A DNA stretch of 22,520 nucleotides. Source: a virus. Position 1 is the first letter of the stretch; every line of letters starts with the position of its first letter. Where the stretch lies: IMG/VR virus record IMGVR_UViG_3300020469_000290, positions 1-22,520 of that record. One strand, written 5' to 3'. Position numbers and translations under genes: made by a program. The notes beneath the pieces were generated by a model. That model worked only from the letters and a program-made list of their open reading frames with translations. It was not told where the DNA came from and searched no databases. Of the stretch, positions 18,869-22,520 are shown in pieces.

Positions 18869-20546
18869 TTGGGAAATAAACCCAGATGCTTACCAAAAAG
18901 ACTCTGATGGGAATTTTGTTTTAAAGAAAGACGGAACTCCTAAAAAAAGATCTGGCAGGGCTAAAGGATCTAAATCAAGAGGATATAATTACCACTCTAC
19001 TACGAAAAAGAAAATAGAAGCTCGTAGAGCTGTTAGGTTAAAAGAAAAAAGACTAGAAAAAACACGTTCTAAACTTAACGCTTACAAAACTTCTTTATCT
19101 GCTTCTAAAGAAACTTTAGCCAAGCTAGATAATTCTGAATCATCTACTAAAGGTAAAATAATTACAGAAGATAATGTAGTTGCTTTACCTAAAAAACTTA
19201 AAGAAGAAGCATTAGAAAATGTAATCTTTAGGCCAAACGAAGGGCCGCAGACAGATTTCTTGGCGGCAGGTGAAACAGACGTATTGTACGGTGGCGCAGC
19301 AGGGGGTGGTAAGTCCTATGCTATGCTCGTAGATCCCCTGAGATTCGCTCATAGGGCTGCTCATAGGGCGTTAATACTAAGACGCTCCATGCCTGAACTC
19401 AGGGAGTTAATAGATAAGTCTAGGGAGTTATATCCAAAGGCTTTTCCGGGTTGTAAGTTCAGAGAAGTTGAAAAGATTTGGACATTCCCATCAGGGTCTA
19501 AACTAGAGTTTGGATACCTTGAGCGAGATGCAGATGTGTACAGATACCAAGGTCAAGCATACTCTTGGATCGGCTTTGATGAGATTACACATCTTAATAC
19601 AGAATTTTCTTGGAACTATTTAGCATCACGTTTACGAACAACTGATCCTGAAATAGAACCATATATGCGCTGCACGGCGAACCCCGGAGGGGTCGGCGCG
19701 ACTTGGGTAAAGAAGAGATATGTGCTACCCAATGAGCCTAATGAAAGTTTTACAGGTGCTGATGGGTTGACACGCAAGTTCATACCTGCTAGACTAGAAG
19801 ATAATCCGTATCTTGCTCAAGATGGAAGATACGAACAAATGTTAAAAGCGTTGCCAGATATACAACGAAAACAATTACTAGAAGGTAATTGGGATATAAC
19901 AGAAGGCGCTGCTTTTACAGAGTTTGATGTAGAAGTGCATGTTATTCCTCCTTTTGAAATCCCAATAGGATGGGAAAGAATAAAAGGTATTGACTATGGG
20001 TATGCTTCTGAAAGTGCTTGTATTTGGGGTTGTGTTGATCCTACTGATGGCACCCTTATAATTTATAGAGAGTTATATCGCAAAGGTCTAACAGGCGTAG
20101 ATTTAGCTCAACTTATAACTAACATGGAATTGCAAGATCCTTTTTCTGTACAAGGCGTATTAGATACAGCAGCATGGAATAGAACAGGAACTACAGGCCC
20201 TACAGTTGGAGAAACACTTCAACGAGGAGGGCATAAGTTGCGAAGAGCAGACAAGAATAGAATTCAGGGTAAGATTCAAATACATGAATACTTACGAGTA
20301 CAACCAAGTGGCAGACCAAAGATACAAATATTTAGTAACTGTCCTAACTTGATACGTGAACTACAGAGTATACCATTAGATAAATCTAATCCTGAAGATG
20401 TTGATACACATGCACCTGATCACGCTTACGATGCGTTAAGGTACTTAATTATGTCAAGACCTAAAGTCAATGACATTTTTAATCAATTTAGACACATGAG
20501 AATGGAACAGGCTTACACGCCCGTAGATTCAGAATTTGGATATTAA
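18861..20546 (+). CDS. Terminase large subunit (packaging ATPase and nuclease)
   Basis: The protein (561 residues) has a basic, coiled-coil-like N-terminal region (about 25-120, rich in Lys/Arg/Glu). The ATPase domain follows, with Walker A GGAAGGGKS at 144-152 and Walker B WIGFDE (D240, E241). The C-terminal RNase H-like nuclease has D378 (KGIDYGYA), D435 (GVLDTAAW) and D520/D524 (APDHAYDALRY). It translocates and cuts DNA at the portal. The length is somewhat above typical because of the N-terminal extension. The start overlaps the preceding gene. The domain order and motifs are complete, so the enzyme is probably active. Confidence 0.96.
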   Translation: MDDWEINPDAYQKDSDGNFVLKKDGTPKKRSGRAKGSKSRGYNYHSTTKKKIEARRAVRLKEKRLEKTRSKLNAYKTSLSASKETLAKLDNSESSTKGKIITEDNVVALPKKLKEEALENVIFRPNEGPQTDFLAAGETDVLYGGAAGGGKSYAMLVDPLRFAHRAAHRALILRRSMPELRELIDKSRELYPKAFPGCKFREVEKIWTFPSGSKLEFGYLERDADVYRYQGQAYSWIGFDEITHLNTEFSWNYLASRLRTTDPEIEPYMRCTANPGGVGATWVKKRYVLPNEPNESFTGADGLTRKFIPARLEDNPYLAQDGRYEQMLKALPDIQRKQLLEGNWDITEGAAFTEFDVEVHVIPPFEIPIGWERIKGIDYGYASESACIWGCVDPTDGTLIIYRELYRKGLTGVDLAQLITNMELQDPFSVQGVLDTAAWNRTGTTGPTVGETLQRGGHKLRRADKNRIQGKIQIHEYLRVQPSGRPKIQIFSNCPNLIRELQSIPLDKSNPEDVDTHAPDHAYDALRYLIMSRPKVNDIFNQFRHMRMEQAYTPVDSEFGY

Positions 20547-20558
20547 AGGAGAACATAA

Positions 20559-21128
20559 ATGTCAAATCCAGTTGTAAAAATTAGAGATACAGGACGTAAC
20601 TCTTCACGTACAGGAGATGTACGAGAACTTGCTGATAATGTAATTACTTCAGCTACATCAACTACTACAGGTACGATTGCTGTAACTGCTGCTGCTACTT
20701 ACGACGTTAGCTTTACTCAACCTGCTGACACTTCAATTAAAAATCTTATTATGATTGCTAATGGTAACTTGGTTACTGCTGGTGCATCAGGTGATGATAT
20801 TGATTTTGATTTAGGAACAGCAGCAGGTGGTGGACAGATTATTAATGAAAAAGCGATTGCAGACGATGGTGGGAGTGCTGTTACTATTACAGCTAACACC
20901 CCTCTTTATATTATTGCTAATGGTGTACCAGCCGCAGCTAATGCTTTTTCTACGATGAGCGGTGGCCCAGCTACTTCAGAAGCTATGACGCTTTCAGCAT
21001 CATTGTATAGTTCTGCTGCACGTACATTGCACATACGCTTAAAGCCTCTTGCAAATGACTTGGCTACAGCAGCAACTACGGCTACGTTTATTATTGAGTT
21101 TCAGCATCTTGGCGTAACTCCTAGCTAA
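20559..21128 (+). CDS. Ser/Thr/Ala-rich probable virion protein
   Basis: The 189-residue protein has a charged start (MSNPVVKIRDTGRNSSRTGD) followed by a long strand-rich, Ala/Thr/Gly-rich body (ATSTTTGTIAVTAAATYDVS), with no cysteine and few charges. That composition is typical of beta-rich capsid decoration or head-fibre proteins. It lies between terminase and portal and has a strong AAGGAG ribosome site, which suggests high expression. I do not recognise a specific family. The alternative is a tail or adhesin-like protein, but the location favours the head. Confidence 0.7.
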   Translation: MSNPVVKIRDTGRNSSRTGDVRELADNVITSATSTTTGTIAVTAAATYDVSFTQPADTSIKNLIMIANGNLVTAGASGDDIDFDLGTAAGGGQIINEKAIADDGGSAVTITANTPLYIIANGVPAAANAFSTMSGGPATSEAMTLSASLYSSAARTLHIRLKPLANDLATAATTATFIIEFQHLGVTPS

Positions 21129-21130
21129 AC

Positions 21131-22520
21131 ATGGCTGAAACTAACTTAACATCTAACGAACTCTACTTTCAACAAGAAGAGGACGAGCAAGGAATAAACC
21201 TTACTCTTGAAGAAAACCTACAAAACAATCTTGTAGGTTTAATTCAAGATAGGTTCCTTTCTGCTGAAAACGCAAGAGACTTAGACGAGTCACGTTGGCT
21301 TACAGCCTACCATAACTATCGTGGATTATATGGCAAGAATGTAAGATTCCGTGAGTCTGAAAAGTCTAGAGTATTTGTAAAAATTACAAAAACTAAAGTA
21401 CTTGCTGCTTATGGTCAGCTTGTAGATGTTATATTTGGAGCTAATAAGTTTCCTATTGGTATCAGTGAAACTAAAGTACCTGAAGGTATTGCAGAACATG
21501 CACATTTAGATACACAGACTCCAGTACCGGGAATTGAAACTTCTATAGAAAATTCTGTAGAAGAAGTAGAGAATCCTTATGACGTAGGTTACGAAGGCGA
21601 TGGGCGTACACTCAAAGCTGGAGCAACCTATGGCACAGGGAAATTTGAACAACAAAGAGTAGAAGAACTAGCAGAAGACAATCTTAAAGAAGGTCTATCT
21701 CCTATTCCAGAAGCACTTGAAATTAGTCCAGCACAAAAGGCTGCTAGACGAATGGAAAAGCTTATACACGATCAGATTGAAGAATCTAATGGTGCTAGTG
21801 AAATAAGAAACTCTTTGTTTGAATCAGCGTTGTTTGGGACAGGTATTGTAAAAGGCCCATTCAACTTTAACAAAACTCTTAATCGTTGGAATACTGAGGA
21901 CGGAGAAAGGTCTTATAGCCCTGTATCTGTTAGAGTACCACGCATAGAGTTTGTAAGTATATGGGATTTCTTTCCTGATCCTAATGCAACGACAATGGCA
22001 GAGTGCGAGTACGTGTTTCATAGACATCGTATGAATCGTACTCAACTCAGAGGTCTTAGCAAACTACCATACTTCGACAAAGATGCGGTACGTGAATGTT
22101 TGCAAATGGGGCCTAACTATATTGAAAAAGATTACGAACAAGAATTAAAAGATGACAGCCGTAGCGATGACTATGGCGCGAGTCAGTTTGAAGTCTTAGA
22201 ATATTGGGGTGTCATGGATGCAGAGTATGCTCGTCAAGTCGGTATGGAAGTTGACGAAGGAGTAGATGATCTAGATGAAATCCAAATTAACGCATGGATT
22301 TGCAATGGTAAGATGCTTAGGGCAGTGGTTAACCCCTTCACGCCGTTTAGAGTTCCTTACCATGCTTTCACTTATGAGCGTAATCCCTATAGCTTTTTTG
22401 GGATTGGCGTAGCGGAAAATATGGACGATTCACAAAAGATTATGAACGGTCATGCTCGTATGGCTATTGATAATCTTGCACTGTCAGGCTCATTAGTATT
22501 TGATGTGGATGAGACTGCCC
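21131..22520 (+). CDS. Portal protein (partial, cut by the window end)
   Basis: The frame is open from ATG 21131 to the right edge (463 codons). It starts MAETNLTSNELYFQQEEDEQ. Recognisable portal features are the SIWDFFPDPNATTMAECEYV block (residues about 276-295), EYWGVMDAEYA and, near the edge, YERNPYSFFGIGVAENMDDS, followed by a helical QKIMNGHARMAIDN segment. These match the portal (head-tail connector) of podovirus-like marine phages. An acidic region at about 119-165 may be a surface insertion. The protein forms the ring through which terminase pumps DNA. The start is two bases after the preceding stop. Confidence 0.88.
   Translation, partial: MAETNLTSNELYFQQEEDEQGINLTLEENLQNNLVGLIQDRFLSAENARDLDESRWLTAYHNYRGLYGKNVRFRESEKSRVFVKITKTKVLAAYGQLVDVIFGANKFPIGISETKVPEGIAEHAHLDTQTPVPGIETSIENSVEEVENPYDVGYEGDGRTLKAGATYGTGKFEQQRVEELAEDNLKEGLSPIPEALEISPAQKAARRMEKLIHDQIEESNGASEIRNSLFESALFGTGIVKGPFNFNKTLNRWNTEDGERSYSPVSVRVPRIEFVSIWDFFPDPNATTMAECEYVFHRHRMNRTQLRGLSKLPYFDKDAVRECLQMGPNYIEKDYEQELKDDSRSDDYGASQFEVLEYWGVMDAEYARQVGMEVDEGVDDLDEIQINAWICNGKMLRAVVNPFTPFRVPYHAFTYERNPYSFFGIGVAENMDDSQKIMNGHARMAIDNLALSGSLVFDVDETA

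Overview
The window is a contiguous piece of a tailed double-stranded DNA phage genome. It is AT-leaning and tightly packed, with most neighbouring genes overlapping by 1-14 bases. It combines a T7-like replication set (family A DNA polymerase, primase-helicase, T7 endonuclease I-type resolvase, gp2.5-like ssDNA-binding protein, RecB/Cas4-type exonuclease) with a class I ribonucleotide reductase, a MazG-like gene and a 2OG-Fe(II) oxygenase. That mix is typical of phages of marine bacteria. The host cannot be named from the sequence. The promoters match the bacterial sigma-70 consensus, and no phage RNA polymerase, integrase, repressor or tRNA gene is visible.

Layout. (1) Bases 1-1605, + strand: the end of a rightward unit, with one truncated gene, two small unknown genes and four consecutive small, very lysine-rich proteins. 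(2) Bases 1607-17538, - strand: one long leftward unit. In transcription order it holds unknown early genes (17538 to 16352, including a two-segment membrane protein), a GP88-family protein, a DUF932 protein, HTH and zinc-ribbon small proteins, the ssDNA-binding protein, primase-helicase, polymerase, a GIY-YIG protein, exonuclease, a small gene, endonuclease I, a DUF3310 protein, a 54-residue gene, nrdA, several small genes including a lipoprotein, the oxygenase, the MazG-like gene and nrdB. (3) Bases 17539-18273: a 735-base gene-free control region. (4) Bases 18274-22520, + strand: the start of the late unit, with terminase small subunit, a small HTH-like gene, terminase large subunit, a possible decoration protein and the portal (cut by the window end). 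The plus-strand genes at the left end converge on the leftward unit and are probably the far end of the late unit on a circular or permuted map (inference).

Regulation is unusually readable. At 18202-18267 two divergent promoters, both exactly TTGACA-N17-TATAAT, sit in perfect mirror symmetry around an 11-bp inverted repeat that contains both -35 boxes. The rightward one predicts a leaderless mRNA for the terminase small subunit. The leftward one predicts a leader of about 650 nt made almost entirely of consecutive unique hairpins with recurring short boxes between them. Three further leftward sigma-70-like promoters occur, two of them with the -35 box built on the TGA stop codon of the preceding gene. 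One of these drives a roughly 150-nt structured leader in front of the DUF932 gene, and its first hairpin is a sibling of one in the 17.6 kb array, with compensating base changes. Hairpin terminators, including UUCG-loop ones, punctuate the leftward unit.

How it works together (inference): leftward transcription from 18.2 kb expresses host-interaction genes first, then replication genes, then nucleotide-supply genes. Rightward transcription expresses packaging and virion genes. The best candidates for undescribed biology are the symmetric promoter, the hairpin-array leader and the paired two-register hairpins.
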